Of a stretch of DNA of 64,000 bases, positions 19,588 through 29,137 are shown one piece after another. Numbering within the stretch: the stretch's first letter is position 1; each line of letters starts with the position of its first letter. The stretch is from Candidatus Methylomirabilota bacterium (GTDB taxonomy: Bacteria > Methylomirabilota > Methylomirabilia > Methylomirabilales > Methylomirabilaceae): the NCBI GenBank assembly GCA_003104975.1, contig PQAM01000010.1:548577-612576 (forward strand), in the 5' to 3' direction. The notes under the pieces are model-generated. The model worked only from the letters and a program-made list of their open reading frames with translations. It did not search any database and had not been told where the DNA came from. The translations under genes were made by a program, and so were the position numbers.

Positions 19588-19833
19588 ATGCAAAAGTCAT
19601 TGGCTCAGGACATTTTGGATATTCTATTCTGCGATCCGAGCACACGCCGGGCGCATAAGGATGCGCTCAGCGACTGGATCCTCGATAGTCAGCCCCACGA
19701 CTCCCCGCTCGACGGCATTGCAATGATTCAATTCCTCGCCGAACACCACCCGGAAATTCTTGCGCGGCTGAAGATCAACACACACGTCAAGGAAGAAATC
19801 GCCCGCGTCCTGGATGCTATCGGCCACAAGTAG
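19588..19833 (+). CDS. Small acidic hypothetical protein
   Basis: The 81-residue product is helical and soluble, with no Cys pair or known motif. It contains RRAHKDALSDWILDSQPHDS and HVKEEIARVLDAIG. A ribosome site (GAAGG) precedes the ATG, and a candidate promoter lies just upstream, so it may be transcribed separately from its neighbours. It sits about 100 bases before the phosphatase gene. I do not recognise it. Confidence 0.65.
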   Translation: MQKSLAQDILDILFCDPSTRRAHKDALSDWILDSQPHDSPLDGIAMIQFLAEHHPEILARLKINTHVKEEIARVLDAIGHK

Positions 19834-19929
19834 TGTGGTGACCCCAGCCATTGGTCCTCAGCCGCCGCCTGTTCTGTCCACACCCAACAGCAGATCACCG
19901 AGACCCTGCCCCACGCTGGACGATGAGAC

Positions 19930-20547
19930 GTGATCTACGTGATCGGCGACATTCACGGTTGTCTGCACCCTCTGCGTCGTCTTATCGCACAACTTCGTCC
20001 GGGCGATGATGACGACGTCGTGTTTCTTGGCGATTATGTGGATCGAGGACCGAATTCGCGCGGGGTCATCGATTACCTGCTGACCCTCCGCGGACGCTAC
20101 ACCTTCCTCATGGGCAACCATGAACGGATGTTCCTCGACTTTCTTCAGGGCAAAGAGCGGGCGCTGTTTCTGTACAACGGCGGGACCGCGACCCTCGACA
20201 GCTACGGCGGGCTCCGCGGGATTCCCGCAACGCATCTGGCGTTTCTGGAACGGTTACGACCGTACCATGAGAACCAGGAGTATTTTTTCGTCCATGCGGG
20301 GATCAGGCCGGAGGTTCCGTTGCACGAGCAGGACGAGCGCGACCTCCTGTGGATCCGCGACGACTTTTATGCTTACTCGGGCCGGTTTCCCAAGACTGTC
20401 GTATTCGGCCACACCCCGATGCGCGAGGTGCTGATGGAGGAGGACCGAATCGGCATCGACACCGCCTGTGTCTATGGTAACAAGCTGACCTGCCTGATCC
20501 TTCCCTCGCGTGAAGTCATCCAGGTATCGAATCACCTCGACAGGTGA
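19930..20547 (+). CDS. PPP-family serine/threonine phosphatase-like metallophosphoesterase
   Basis: The 205-residue protein has the PPP metal-site motifs in order: GDIHG (residues about 5-9), GDYVDRG (about 35-41) and GNHE (about 61-64), plus the later VFGHTP. This matches bacterial PrpA/lambda-phosphatase-like enzymes, which dephosphorylate protein Ser/Thr/Tyr or Ap4A-like nucleotides. The start is a GTG at 19930. Substrate is unknown; nearby genes give no clear clue apart from the polysaccharide locus that follows. Confidence 0.87.
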   Translation: MIYVIGDIHGCLHPLRRLIAQLRPGDDDDVVFLGDYVDRGPNSRGVIDYLLTLRGRYTFLMGNHERMFLDFLQGKERALFLYNGGTATLDSYGGLRGIPATHLAFLERLRPYHENQEYFFVHAGIRPEVPLHEQDERDLLWIRDDFYAYSGRFPKTVVFGHTPMREVLMEEDRIGIDTACVYGNKLTCLILPSREVIQVSNHLDR

Positions 20548-20669
20548 TTGTGGATTGCCTGACCAATCCCTTATAACTGCGTAATCGAGTCACGCAACCT
20601 TTCAACAGATCGAATAGTCTTATACGTTGTTGCCATTCATCCTTCATTTCCATGGTGTTTAAGATATCT

Positions 20670-20723
20670 CGTATTCTGATACGGAATTATTCTTGACAGT
20701 TATGTGTGAATTGCTAGTATACA
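20670..20723 (+). promoter_or_regulatory. Promoter with upstream palindrome for the polysaccharide locus
   Basis: A perfect -35 TTGACA (20693-20698) is followed by TAGTAT (20715-20720, 16-base spacer) or TATACA (20718-20723, 19-base spacer). Ten bases upstream of the -35 lies the palindrome CGTATTCTGATACG (20670-20683), a plausible activator or repressor site. Transcription would start near 20728, leaving a leader of about 90 bases before the NusG-like gene. Confidence 0.6.
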
Positions 20724-20820
20724 TTAGAGTTTGCGTCAAGCGAGCCGTGGACGATCCATGGGCTCAAATCCAATCCTTGGCGGAGTACCGACTTCCACGA
20801 ATCTTTGTAGGGCGATACGG

Positions 20821-21315
20821 ATGGGAACGCCAAGATGGTACGCGTTGCGTACCCGCTCTCGACACGAGAAGCGGGTGTCGGCCCAGGTGGATAGCCGGGG
20901 TATCGAAGTGTTTCTTCCGCTTATCGGACGGCGGAACCGCTGGAAGGATCGGACGGTGAAGGTTGAACTCCCCCTCTTTCCCGGCTATTGTTTCGCGCAC
21001 TTTGCCTGGAACGATCGATTGCAGGTCCTGACCGCCCCCGGTGTCGTGGAGGTGCTGGGAGTAGGGGGTCAGGGCGTTCCGGTTGCCGAGACCGAAATCG
21101 AGAACGTGCGCCGTCTGGTCACCAGCACCCTGCGGGTCGATCCGTATCCCTTCCTGGAGCCGGGCAGGGCTGTTGAGGTACGGCGCGGCCCCCTCAAGGG
21201 TCTTCGCGGATTCCTGGTCCGAAAGGCCGCCAAGGCTCGTCTCGTCATCGCCGTCAGTCTGATTCGTCAGGGCGCATCGGTCGAGATCGACGCCGATGAC
21301 GTCGTGCCGGTATAA
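20821..21315 (+). CDS. NusG-paralogue transcription antitermination factor (UpxY/LoaP/RfaH-like)
   Basis: The product has an NGN domain (WYALRTRSRHEKRV near the start, then VELPLFPGYCFAHF) and a C-terminal KOW domain (VEVRRGPLKGLRGFLVRK). Specialised NusG paralogues like this load on RNA polymerase at polysaccharide operons and suppress early termination. The ATG at 20821 gives 164 residues. An in-frame ATG at 20731 would add 30 residues with no family similarity. The gene immediately precedes an O-antigen-ligase-like gene, which fits the role. It is distinct from the NusG housekeeping gene, expected near rpl genes. Confidence 0.88.
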   Translation: MGTPRWYALRTRSRHEKRVSAQVDSRGIEVFLPLIGRRNRWKDRTVKVELPLFPGYCFAHFAWNDRLQVLTAPGVVEVLGVGGQGVPVAETEIENVRRLVTSTLRVDPYPFLEPGRAVEVRRGPLKGLRGFLVRKAAKARLVIAVSLIRQGASVEIDADDVVPV

Positions 21316-21327
21316 TACGTTTCGGAT

Positions 21328-22860
21328 ATGCCCCACGATCGTGACGCCTCCACGATCAGGACCTCATCGTCGGCAGACCGCCCCGCGCTCGCACCCTGGA
21401 AGGTCGTTCAGCTTCGATACGCCCTCATGGCCGATCGCATCATTGAGGTCGGTCTGTACGGCCTGATCGTCCTCACACCCCTGGCCTTCGGCGCCGTCGA
21501 GCGTTGGTCGATCGGCCTCGCAGAGTTTGCGATCTTCGCCATCGCACTGGTATGGGGACTCGCCATGGTCAGCGCCGGCGAGATCCGTATCGAGCGTACG
21601 GCACTGAGCCTCTGTTGGCTCATGGTCCTCGCCTATGGGCTGTGGCAGGCCGTCCCGCTTCCGCCCAATTTCATCCGCGTCATCTCACCCAAGGCCGCGG
21701 CCCTCTATCAGCAGGTAGAATTCAACGGCGAACCTGGAGCCTCGTGGCACACCCTGTCGCTGGTGCCCGACGCGACCCGACAGGCGCTTGTGAGGCTTCT
21801 GGCCTTGGCGCTCGTGTTCTGGATCGTCGTCAACCACCTGCAGACCCGCGAGCAGATCGACCGTATCGTTCGGGTCATCATGATGACAGGTTTCGGGCTT
21901 GCGCTTTTCGGGATTCTTCAGCATTTCTCCGGGAACGGCAAACTGTACTGGGTACGCGAGTTGACCCATGGCGGCAGTCTGTTCGGTCCCTACGTCAATC
22001 GTAATCACTTCAGCGGCTACATGGAGATGGTGATCCCGCTCGCAATCGGCTATATCGTGGCGAACCGGCGACCCGGCTTCGATGAGAGGGGAGACTGGCG
22101 AAGCCGGTTGCTCCACTGGGGAACGCCGCAGGCGAGTCGATCGTTACTGGCGTTTTTTAGCGGACTGATCATGGTCGTGGCCCTGCTGCTGACCGGATCA
22201 CGGGCCGGGTTATTCAGCTTCTTCTGTTCTATGCTGTTTATCGCCTTTCTACTCTCGGTTGGGCGCTTACACAGCCGGCGACTGTGGGGGATGCCGGCCT
22301 CGTTTGTGGCGTTGGGGCTGACCTATGCCCTCTGGCTCAACCCGGACCGCGTCCTGAAGACATTCGCGATTCTTTGGGTGGGGACCGACGATGCCTCATT
22401 TCAGGGACGGCTCCTCGTCTGGGAGGATACACTGCGTCTGGGCCACGATTTTCGCTGGAGCGGCACCGGCCTGGACACCTATATCTGGGCCTTTCCGCCG
22501 TACAAGCAACCGCTGATCGGGCAGGCTGTCTATGATTATGCCCACAACGACTATCTGCAGGCGTACGCCGAAGGGGGACTGCCTCTGATGGCGATCCTGG
22601 CCTTGGCACTGCTCTGGGGCGGGACCCAGTTGCTGAACGCCTGGTCTCAACATGAGCGATCGCATACGCGGGGAATCGGACTTGGGCTGTTGGCCGGGCT
22701 TGTGGCGATGTTGATCCACAGTGTCTATGACTTCAACCTCCACATCCTGGCCAATGCCATTCTTTTCGTCCTCCTGTCTGCGGTAGCGTCCCGCGTCCTC
22801 CTGCTCAGCCGTCCGTCCGCCCGTATGTCACACACGGTCGGCCGGCACGGGCCTCGTTAA
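21328..22860 (+). CDS. O-antigen ligase/polymerase-like membrane protein (Wzy_C)
   Basis: The 510-residue protein has about eleven or twelve membrane helices. A large periplasmic loop carries the Wzy_C pattern: LLTGSRAGLFSFF in a helix, then GTGLDTYIWAFPPYK and YDYAHNDYLQAYAEGG. Such proteins ligate or polymerise repeat units of O-antigen or exopolysaccharide. It follows the NusG paralogue by 12 bases. Its stop overlaps by four bases the stop of the convergent J-domain gene, so the two transcripts collide. Exact substrate is unknown. Confidence 0.85.
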   Translation: MPHDRDASTIRTSSSADRPALAPWKVVQLRYALMADRIIEVGLYGLIVLTPLAFGAVERWSIGLAEFAIFAIALVWGLAMVSAGEIRIERTALSLCWLMVLAYGLWQAVPLPPNFIRVISPKAAALYQQVEFNGEPGASWHTLSLVPDATRQALVRLLALALVFWIVVNHLQTREQIDRIVRVIMMTGFGLALFGILQHFSGNGKLYWVRELTHGGSLFGPYVNRNHFSGYMEMVIPLAIGYIVANRRPGFDERGDWRSRLLHWGTPQASRSLLAFFSGLIMVVALLLTGSRAGLFSFFCSMLFIAFLLSVGRLHSRRLWGMPASFVALGLTYALWLNPDRVLKTFAILWVGTDDASFQGRLLVWEDTLRLGHDFRWSGTGLDTYIWAFPPYKQPLIGQAVYDYAHNDYLQAYAEGGLPLMAILALALLWGGTQLLNAWSQHERSHTRGIGLGLLAGLVAMLIHSVYDFNLHILANAILFVLLSAVASRVLLLSRPSARMSHTVGRHGPR

Positions 22861-24194
22861 TAGTTGATGGCTACGATCTTCAGTCGTTCGCTTTCCCGCC
22901 GGATCTTCCATTCGATACGCCCGGATACCGTGGTCGCCTTCGCAGAGTGAGCGCCGTTCCTCGCTGAGATGAGATACTGGGCGGTCACTGTAGCCTGCTC
23001 GTCCTTGATCTCGACCTGCACGTTCTTCAGCCGATAGATGATCTGGTCTCGTCCGGCAAATCCTTTGATGTAGGCGTTACGGATGGCCTGATAATCCAGG
23101 GTTCCCTTTTCGCGCACCCGGGTTGAGAGGACGGCCATGACGCGCTCTACGTCCGCCTTTTCGTAGGCGTCCACATACTCGTCCAGCAGGGCATCGATCT
23201 CCTGCCGATCCAGGGCCTTGGGCTCGGGCGTTATAGGCGGGAGCGCCTGGGCGAGTTGAACGGAATGGTCGAGTGGCTGCGCCGAGATAGTCGGGTCGTC
23301 AGAGGAGCCGGGGCCGCTCGCGTGGGCGTCAAGCGGCAGAGGGTCTTGAGACACACGCGTGGGACGTCGTTCCGATTGATGATCCGAAGGAGTGGTGAGG
23401 GACGAAGGCCGCGAAGCGACTTGGCCGAGGCGCAGCTTCACAGGATGACGTTTCGCCGTGGGGACGACGGGCGGAAGGCCGACTGCGGCGACGGGCGGAA
23501 CGGTTCGGAGATAGAGTTGCGGTCTCGGCGCATCACGATCGGAGAGCGCCAACAGAAGCAGTCCGGCTGCCGCGATTGAGGAGACCGTTACCAGCACCGG
23601 TATGCGACGACCCGTCGGCCGCGAGGGTTGGGGCGATGCGGCAGGGGGCGCAGACGAACCAGGAGGCATCCCGATTGACGTACATTGCTCTCGCGCCAGA
23701 AACTCGCGTCGTCTTCGCTCATCGTAGGCGTGTCGCCGCGCCGGGTCCTTCAAGACGTGGTAGGCTTCGTTCAGACGGGCGGCCTGCCGCGTGAACCACT
23801 CGCTGTTCTCCGGGTGGCGATCAGGATGATACACGGTCAGGCGGCTGAGCCACGCCTCTTTGATCTCGTCGTTCGTTGCAGTCGGGGCGACGCCCAGGAT
23901 GGTATAGGGGTCGTCTGTGCCGGGGGAATCGAGGCAGGCGAGCAGAAAGGCCGCCCGTGAGGCGATTTCGTGCGGCGCAAGTCCCCGACGCTCCGCCACC
24001 TGACGGATCATCAGCCACAGGGCCGATCGCTCGCCTTTGGTGATCTCGGCGAGGAGCGTAATAAGTTGTCGCTTATCCGGACAAATCGTCGATGTGTCGG
24101 GGATCGGATTGCCGCCGGCCAATGCCTCCATCAGTTGACGATTGCCTGCATTGTCCTGGTCGGAATCCCTTGGGCTTTGCTTTGTTGGTGGCAT
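22857..24194 (-). CDS. J-domain protein with membrane helix and NTF2-like C-terminal domain
   Basis: The 445-residue protein has a leading region, then a J-domain (about residues 93-160: DPYTILGVAPTATNDEI, the HPD tripeptide in YHPDRHPEN and LNEAYHVLKDP). A membrane helix follows near residue 200, then a low-complexity linker. The C-terminal domain of about 110 residues (EIDALLDEYVDAYEKADVERVMAV) has an NTF2/SnoaL-like pattern. J-domains recruit Hsp70, so this may be a membrane co-chaperone facing the cytoplasm with a periplasmic sensing domain. It is the last gene of the minus-strand polysaccharide operon. Confidence 0.8.
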   Translation of the reverse strand: MPPTKQSPRDSDQDNAGNRQLMEALAGGNPIPDTSTICPDKRQLITLLAEITKGERSALWLMIRQVAERRGLAPHEIASRAAFLLACLDSPGTDDPYTILGVAPTATNDEIKEAWLSRLTVYHPDRHPENSEWFTRQAARLNEAYHVLKDPARRHAYDERRRREFLAREQCTSIGMPPGSSAPPAASPQPSRPTGRRIPVLVTVSSIAAAGLLLLALSDRDAPRPQLYLRTVPPVAAVGLPPVVPTAKRHPVKLRLGQVASRPSSLTTPSDHQSERRPTRVSQDPLPLDAHASGPGSSDDPTISAQPLDHSVQLAQALPPITPEPKALDRQEIDALLDEYVDAYEKADVERVMAVLSTRVREKGTLDYQAIRNAYIKGFAGRDQIIYRLKNVQVEIKDEQATVTAQYLISARNGAHSAKATTVSGRIEWKIRRESERLKIVAINY

Positions 24195-24235
24195 TTTTAC
24201 CCTGAACTCGAACCTCGAAGGTTGGATGCGAAGCC

Positions 24236-25519
24236 TTAGGGTACCCTCGCCAGCGAAACGTTGTCAATCCATGCCACCCCGGAGATCGGAGGGAGATACG
24301 GGGGAGGAGGGGCCTTACGAACTCTCAGGGTGACAATCTCGATACCGTCGGAGGCGCGAAATTGTGCGGTAACAGCGGTCCAGCCTTTAGTTCCTGTAAT
24401 AGCGTCGGTTGTCACCAACGCGTGGCCATCCGGATCGATGACCTCAACGGCGATCCCTGTAGGGTCGGTCAGGCCGTCGGTCCTGATCTGAGCCTGGAGC
24501 GCGTACGTGGCATCAGGCCGTATCGGAACGAGTTGCGACACGTATGAAAAGTCGGCGCGGCTTTTAGTGAAGATCAGCCGGAGCGAACGCCGTCCTGTGT
24601 AAGCCGTGAAGGGATCGATCGACGCCGCGACCCCGGAGACGCCTCGAATCCGCCAGTCGAAGCCCCTGCCCACAGTCGCGTTCCATTCGAAGCTTCCGTT
24701 GGACACGAGATTCGATTGAGCCTTGGCGTCGGCGAACCCCATCCGCTGCACGGCGGCGGTCCACAGTTGGTGCGCCGAGTCAAGCCGACCGGCCTGCATC
24801 AAGAGATCGACCACCCGGAGTTGGAGGTACGGGTCGATCGGCTCTGCCGTACGAGGCGCCAGGTCGGCGAGCCGTATCCAGACGGCCAGCGCCTGATCGT
24901 TCAGATTGCGGTCGAGTAGGTAATTCGCATAGCGCGTATAGTGGGCGACAGTCGGTAGAATGAAGGTGTCCAGCATCTCTTCTGAGGTCAGCAGTGTGCG
25001 CGCCAGTTCGTACCCTTTTGCAAGGTCTGACGGATTCTCGGAGGCCGACAGCAATCCGGTCAAGGCGTCCAGCGTCCTGGACGGCTGTTCCTGATCAAGA
25101 TAGGCGACGGCGGTTTCCCAAAGAAGCGCGGTGTTGCTCTGGCCGAGTTGTGCGGCGAGGCGGAGGGCGCGGTCGGACTCCGATAGCCGCCCCAGGGCCG
25201 CGTAGAGCTTTCCGAGGTGCAGCCAGACGACGCCATCGAGCGGATTGTCGCGCAGGATTGACTGATAGGCGGCGAGGGCTGCGGGGTAATCCCGAAGCCG
25301 CAGACTATAGTGGTGCAGGGCGGCAATCATGGCGCGGATGCGGTGGTTGGCGGGGTCGAGCGAAAGCGCCCGACTGGCGGTCTCGCGCGTCGGGTCTCGA
25401 CTCAACGACCTTTCAGCGAGCCATGGCCGCAGCGCCGCCCACGAGGCAGCGAGAAAGACGAGCGCAATCGTGCCGGCGACGATAATTTGCGCCGATCGCG
25501 CGTGCAGGCGAATGACCAT
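24236..25519 (-). CDS. Membrane-anchored TPR protein with C-terminal carbohydrate-binding-like domain
   Basis: The 427-residue protein has an N-terminal anchor (about residues 10-30) and TPR-like repeats, for example AALAAYQSILRDNPLDGVVWLHLGKLYAALGR. After about residue 270 a beta-rich domain begins with SNGSFEWNATVGRGFDWRI and includes YTGRRSLRLIFTKS. That pattern resembles carbohydrate-binding CBM4_9 or galactose-binding-like modules. It lies 24 bases downstream of wzc in the export operon. A periplasmic scaffold binding the exported polysaccharide is a reasonable inference, not shown. Confidence 0.78.
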   Translation of the reverse strand: MVIRLHARSAQIIVAGTIALVFLAASWAALRPWLAERSLSRDPTRETASRALSLDPANHRIRAMIAALHHYSLRLRDYPAALAAYQSILRDNPLDGVVWLHLGKLYAALGRLSESDRALRLAAQLGQSNTALLWETAVAYLDQEQPSRTLDALTGLLSASENPSDLAKGYELARTLLTSEEMLDTFILPTVAHYTRYANYLLDRNLNDQALAVWIRLADLAPRTAEPIDPYLQLRVVDLLMQAGRLDSAHQLWTAAVQRMGFADAKAQSNLVSNGSFEWNATVGRGFDWRIRGVSGVAASIDPFTAYTGRRSLRLIFTKSRADFSYVSQLVPIRPDATYALQAQIRTDGLTDPTGIAVEVIDPDGHALVTTDAITGTKGWTAVTAQFRASDGIEIVTLRVRKAPPPPYLPPISGVAWIDNVSLARVP

Positions 25520-25543
25520 TCGGAGGTCGCTCCCGGAGTGGGG

Positions 25544-27958
25544 TTAGACAGGCCGATCGCCGTTTCCCGCGTTCGTCGGCTGCGACTCGACGGGCGCGTG
25601 AGCCTGTACAGTAGATGCCGGATCGGGCACGGTGTCCGGGGCCGCGTATTGGTAGTAGTGGCTGTAATGGTAGCGATAGTAGTACGGATAGCCGTTGCCG
25701 CGAATGTCGATATTATTCAGGACGGCGCCCAAAACCGGCGCGTTCAACTCAATCAGGTTTTTGAAGGACCGTTGAATCATGTCGCGCGGCGTCCGCCCGC
25801 CGTGGACTACCAGGATCACACCCTTGACCACTGTCGAAAGAATCAGCGCGTCGGCGACACTGAAGATCGGAGGCGAGTCTACGACAATGTAGTCAAATCG
25901 TTGGGACAGTAGGTCGATGGTTTCCCTCATCCGTGGAGACGCCAGTAGTTCTGCGGGATTTACGGGAATGGTTCCCGCCGGAATACAATAGAGATTTGAG
26001 ACGGTGGTCCGCTTGATGACCGACACCAGGTCCGCATTCCCGGTCAGGTAATCTGAGAGTCCGGCCTTCAGAGGAATCTCGAGGTGCGAATGGCAACTCG
26101 GTCGACGCATGTCGCCGTCGATGAGGAGCACGCCGCCCCCCAACTGTGCCAGGGTAATAGCCGTATTAATGGACAGTCCGGTCTTGCCTTCTGAGGGTTG
26201 AGCGCTGGTAAACAGGATCGATTTTGGAGGCGAGCCTGGAGATGAAAAGAGGAGCGAGGTGCGAAGCGTGCGGAACGCCTCTGCCAATGCGGAGCGCAGA
26301 TCGCTGTGCGCAACCGTGGCAAAGGCCGGTGCGCCGTTGTGATTCCCGTTATTGCCGTTACGTGACAGCCTGCCCCGTCTTTGTTTGGGCAGGGCTGAGG
26401 CCAGCGACGGGATCAGCGCCAGGCTTGGGATCCCGAGGGTCCGTTCAAGCGCGTCCGGTTGTTTCACGGTATTATCCAAATAGTCAAAGAAAAAGGCCAT
26501 GCCGACGGCCACCGTCAATCCGAGGACGATCCCGAGCACAATATTGCGGGTCTTATTCGGACTGAACGGCGTCGTCGGCGCCTCGGCGGTATCGACGATC
26601 TGGACGTTGCTTGCCGCGAGACCCTGGGAGACCCCCGCCTGCTTCTGGCGCTCGAGAATCCCGCTGTAAATCTGGCGATTCGTGTCGACGTCGCGCTTCA
26701 GGATGTCGTACCGGATCAGTTCCTGGTTCAATCCGATGGCCAGATGTTTCTGCTCGTTGACCGCCGCCTGGAGAAGCTGCTCCTTCTTGACCGCCGCCTC
26801 ATACTCCTGCTTAATGGCGTCGACGATTCGAGCGATTTCCACCTCGATCTGACGCTTGATCTGGTCCATACTTTCGCGAAGCCGGACCATCTTGGGATAG
26901 CCCGGTTTATAGGTCTCGCCCAGCCGACGGTACTCGGAGTCTAACTTATAGTACTCAGTCTTGAGGTTGGAGATCATCGAGTTTTCCAGGACCGCAGGGA
27001 TCGAATCGAACCGCAACTTCTGGCTCTGGCGATACAGGGCCTCCTTGGCGATCCGCTCACCCTGGGCCTTGGTCAGCGCCTCGCTCAAATCGGCCAGCTT
27101 TGTCGTGACGATATCTTTTTTCTCTCCGACGGTCAGAATCTGTTTCTGTTTTACGAATTCGTGCAGGGCGGCCTCCGATTGTTCAAGTTTATCCTGCACG
27201 TCTTGAAGCTGTTTCGACAACCACTCCCCGGCCTGGGCAGTGGCGTTGTATTTCAGGTCGAGACTATGATCGATGAAGCCCTTCGCCCAGGCGTTGGCCA
27301 GGAGTGAGGAGAGCGCGGGAGACGGGGTGGTAAAGGAGATCTTGACCAGGTTCGTGGTCCGCACCGGTTCTATGGTCAGCATCCGGAGCAGTACGTCGAT
27401 CTTACGAACCATGACCTGTTCCTCGGTCGGTCCGACAGGCGGCTCCGGTTGGGAGACCGGATCGGCCGTCGGCAAAGATTTTGAGGTGCGCGATCCAGAG
27501 AGCATGTCGGTGATCCACGCAAGCCAGACGCCTGCAAGCTCGCCGGAATCGGTCGGCCCAGGATCCAAGGCGATCGAATGGCCGTTTGCGGTCAGTGTCT
27601 CGATGACCCGCTTTGCCAGGCTTCGGCTCTGCAGCAGCTTCTGCTGGGTGCCCATGAATTCCGGACCGTAGTTCTGGTGTCCGGGCGACCCGATTTCCTG
27701 GAAGGAGAGGATCTGCGGCCGCTCATAATCGATCTTGAGGGTGGCGGTCGCTCGATAGGTCGGGGTCAGGCTGAAGGTGTAGATCGTTGCGGTCGTGACG
27801 ATAATGGCGAAAAAGGTCAGGACCATCCACCGGTGCTTCAGGATAATTCGCCAGTAATCGCGGAGGTGCGTCTCTTCGTCCTGCTGCAGATAATAGCGTT
27901 GCAGCAAAAGCTCGCGAGGCGTGGGCGGCTTACCCTCTGATTTGACCAGCGCATCCAT
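25544..27958 (-). CDS. Wzc-like polysaccharide co-polymerase fused to BY-type tyrosine autokinase
   Basis: The N-terminal half has two membrane helices flanking a large periplasmic Wzz/GNVR domain with long coiled coil, as in chain-length regulators. The cytoplasmic half is a BY-kinase with Walker A SAQPSEGKT, Walker A' LLIDGDMRRP and Walker B YIVVDSPP. Near the C-terminus lies a tyrosine cluster (YPYYYRYHYSHYYQY), the usual autophosphorylation region. Length is 804. It is placed between the wza-like gene and the TPR gene, consistent with Wzy-dependent or related capsule/exopolysaccharide export. Confidence 0.93.
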   Translation of the reverse strand: MDALVKSEGKPPTPRELLLQRYYLQQDEETHLRDYWRIILKHRWMVLTFFAIIVTTATIYTFSLTPTYRATATLKIDYERPQILSFQEIGSPGHQNYGPEFMGTQQKLLQSRSLAKRVIETLTANGHSIALDPGPTDSGELAGVWLAWITDMLSGSRTSKSLPTADPVSQPEPPVGPTEEQVMVRKIDVLLRMLTIEPVRTTNLVKISFTTPSPALSSLLANAWAKGFIDHSLDLKYNATAQAGEWLSKQLQDVQDKLEQSEAALHEFVKQKQILTVGEKKDIVTTKLADLSEALTKAQGERIAKEALYRQSQKLRFDSIPAVLENSMISNLKTEYYKLDSEYRRLGETYKPGYPKMVRLRESMDQIKRQIEVEIARIVDAIKQEYEAAVKKEQLLQAAVNEQKHLAIGLNQELIRYDILKRDVDTNRQIYSGILERQKQAGVSQGLAASNVQIVDTAEAPTTPFSPNKTRNIVLGIVLGLTVAVGMAFFFDYLDNTVKQPDALERTLGIPSLALIPSLASALPKQRRGRLSRNGNNGNHNGAPAFATVAHSDLRSALAEAFRTLRTSLLFSSPGSPPKSILFTSAQPSEGKTGLSINTAITLAQLGGGVLLIDGDMRRPSCHSHLEIPLKAGLSDYLTGNADLVSVIKRTTVSNLYCIPAGTIPVNPAELLASPRMRETIDLLSQRFDYIVVDSPPIFSVADALILSTVVKGVILVVHGGRTPRDMIQRSFKNLIELNAPVLGAVLNNIDIRGNGYPYYYRYHYSHYYQYAAPDTVPDPASTVQAHAPVESQPTNAGNGDRPV

Positions 27959-28032
27959 GCGCGAGTATTATCCTTTTTCGTGATCGGCGGTCGGCGCGAA
28001 CCGTTCTTTGGCGATCATTGATAGGATCGAGA

Positions 28033-29055
28033 CTAGAAGGCCATCCCGGCATTAAATCCGAAGCGGATGATCGTCTTGACAAAGTCCACGGCGCCATACA
28101 GGACGGCCTTAGGGCCGCTGGTTCCGACAAACACGACATCGTTTTTTTGAACGGCGAGCGCAGGCTTGCCCTCCCGCCTTAACTGTTGAAGGTCGACGTG
28201 AATCACCTCGGTTTGTGGCCCGTTAAACCGTAACACCTCGATATTACTCAGGTCGGCCTCATCCTTCAGCGCCTCCCCGAAATAGATGGCCTGGTCGACG
28301 GTCAGTTTCCCTTTGAGCGGATAGGGACCCGGCTTTTTTACGGCGCCACCGAGCAGGAATTCGCCCGACTTCGGGACGCTGATGACGTCTCCGGAGTCGA
28401 TCCGGATATTCAGGCCGGGGTTGCGTCCGGCCAGCAGTTCATCGAGATCGATTGTCAGCAGATCCCCAGAGCTGCCGGCGTCGGTTCCCGGGCTGCCGTG
28501 TTTTCGCAGAACGTAGACCATGCGGTCGGCCTCTTTGGTGAGGCCGCCGGACTGAGCCAGCATATCGGTGAGCGTCCGTCCGTCGTTCACCTCATAGATG
28601 CCTGCCTTATTGACCTCTCCCAGAACGGCGGCACGCTGACTGCGGTACTCCTCGATGAAGACGCTCACTTGGGGATCGTAAAGATATTCGGCGCCGTACA
28701 GGTCGGCCAATTTACCTTCAAGTTGACGTGCGGTCAGGCCTTTGACCCTGACGATATCGATGAGGGGCAGACGAATGAACCCCTCTGCCCCTACCCGGAT
28801 CTTGATCTTGTCGACTTCGCTCAGGTCCAGGACCGAGATGACGAGGAGATCCCCTGGGCCGATGGTATAGTCTCCGGTCGAGCTATTGTCGTGCGCCGCG
28901 GTGCCGATAATCCTGCTGTTGAGCGCAACGCTGCCTTCCGATTCGGCGGATCGAGAGATAGACGCCATCACCATGAGGGTTTCTTTGGTGGGGCCGGCCG
29001 ATGTGCAGCCGGCGGTCAGAATTCCCAAGCTGATATAGATGTACGCTCGTCTCAT
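28033..29055 (-). CDS. Polysaccharide export outer-membrane lipoprotein (Wza family)
   Basis: The 340-residue product begins MRRAYIYISLGILTAGC, a lipoprotein signal with Cys17. It has a polysaccharide export (PES) domain with YTIGPGDLLVISVLDLSEV and two SLBB-type repeats (for example RAAVLGEVNKAGIYEV and FLLGGAVKKPGPYPL). This is the Wza-like outer-membrane pore subunit. The frame is open upstream to 29166, but only the start at 29055 places the signal peptide at the N-terminus. The wzc partner follows after 74 bases. Confidence 0.92.
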   Translation of the reverse strand: MRRAYIYISLGILTAGCTSAGPTKETLMVMASISRSAESEGSVALNSRIIGTAAHDNSSTGDYTIGPGDLLVISVLDLSEVDKIKIRVGAEGFIRLPLIDIVRVKGLTARQLEGKLADLYGAEYLYDPQVSVFIEEYRSQRAAVLGEVNKAGIYEVNDGRTLTDMLAQSGGLTKEADRMVYVLRKHGSPGTDAGSSGDLLTIDLDELLAGRNPGLNIRIDSGDVISVPKSGEFLLGGAVKKPGPYPLKGKLTVDQAIYFGEALKDEADLSNIEVLRFNGPQTEVIHVDLQQLRREGKPALAVQKNDVVFVGTSGPKAVLYGAVDFVKTIIRFGFNAGMAF

Positions 29056-29137
29056 TATGGACCGTTTAATCTGTGTGGTCTGCCGGATCGTTTCGTCTCC
29101 CGACCGTCCGGATAGCCTAAACGGCCGAACGGACTCA

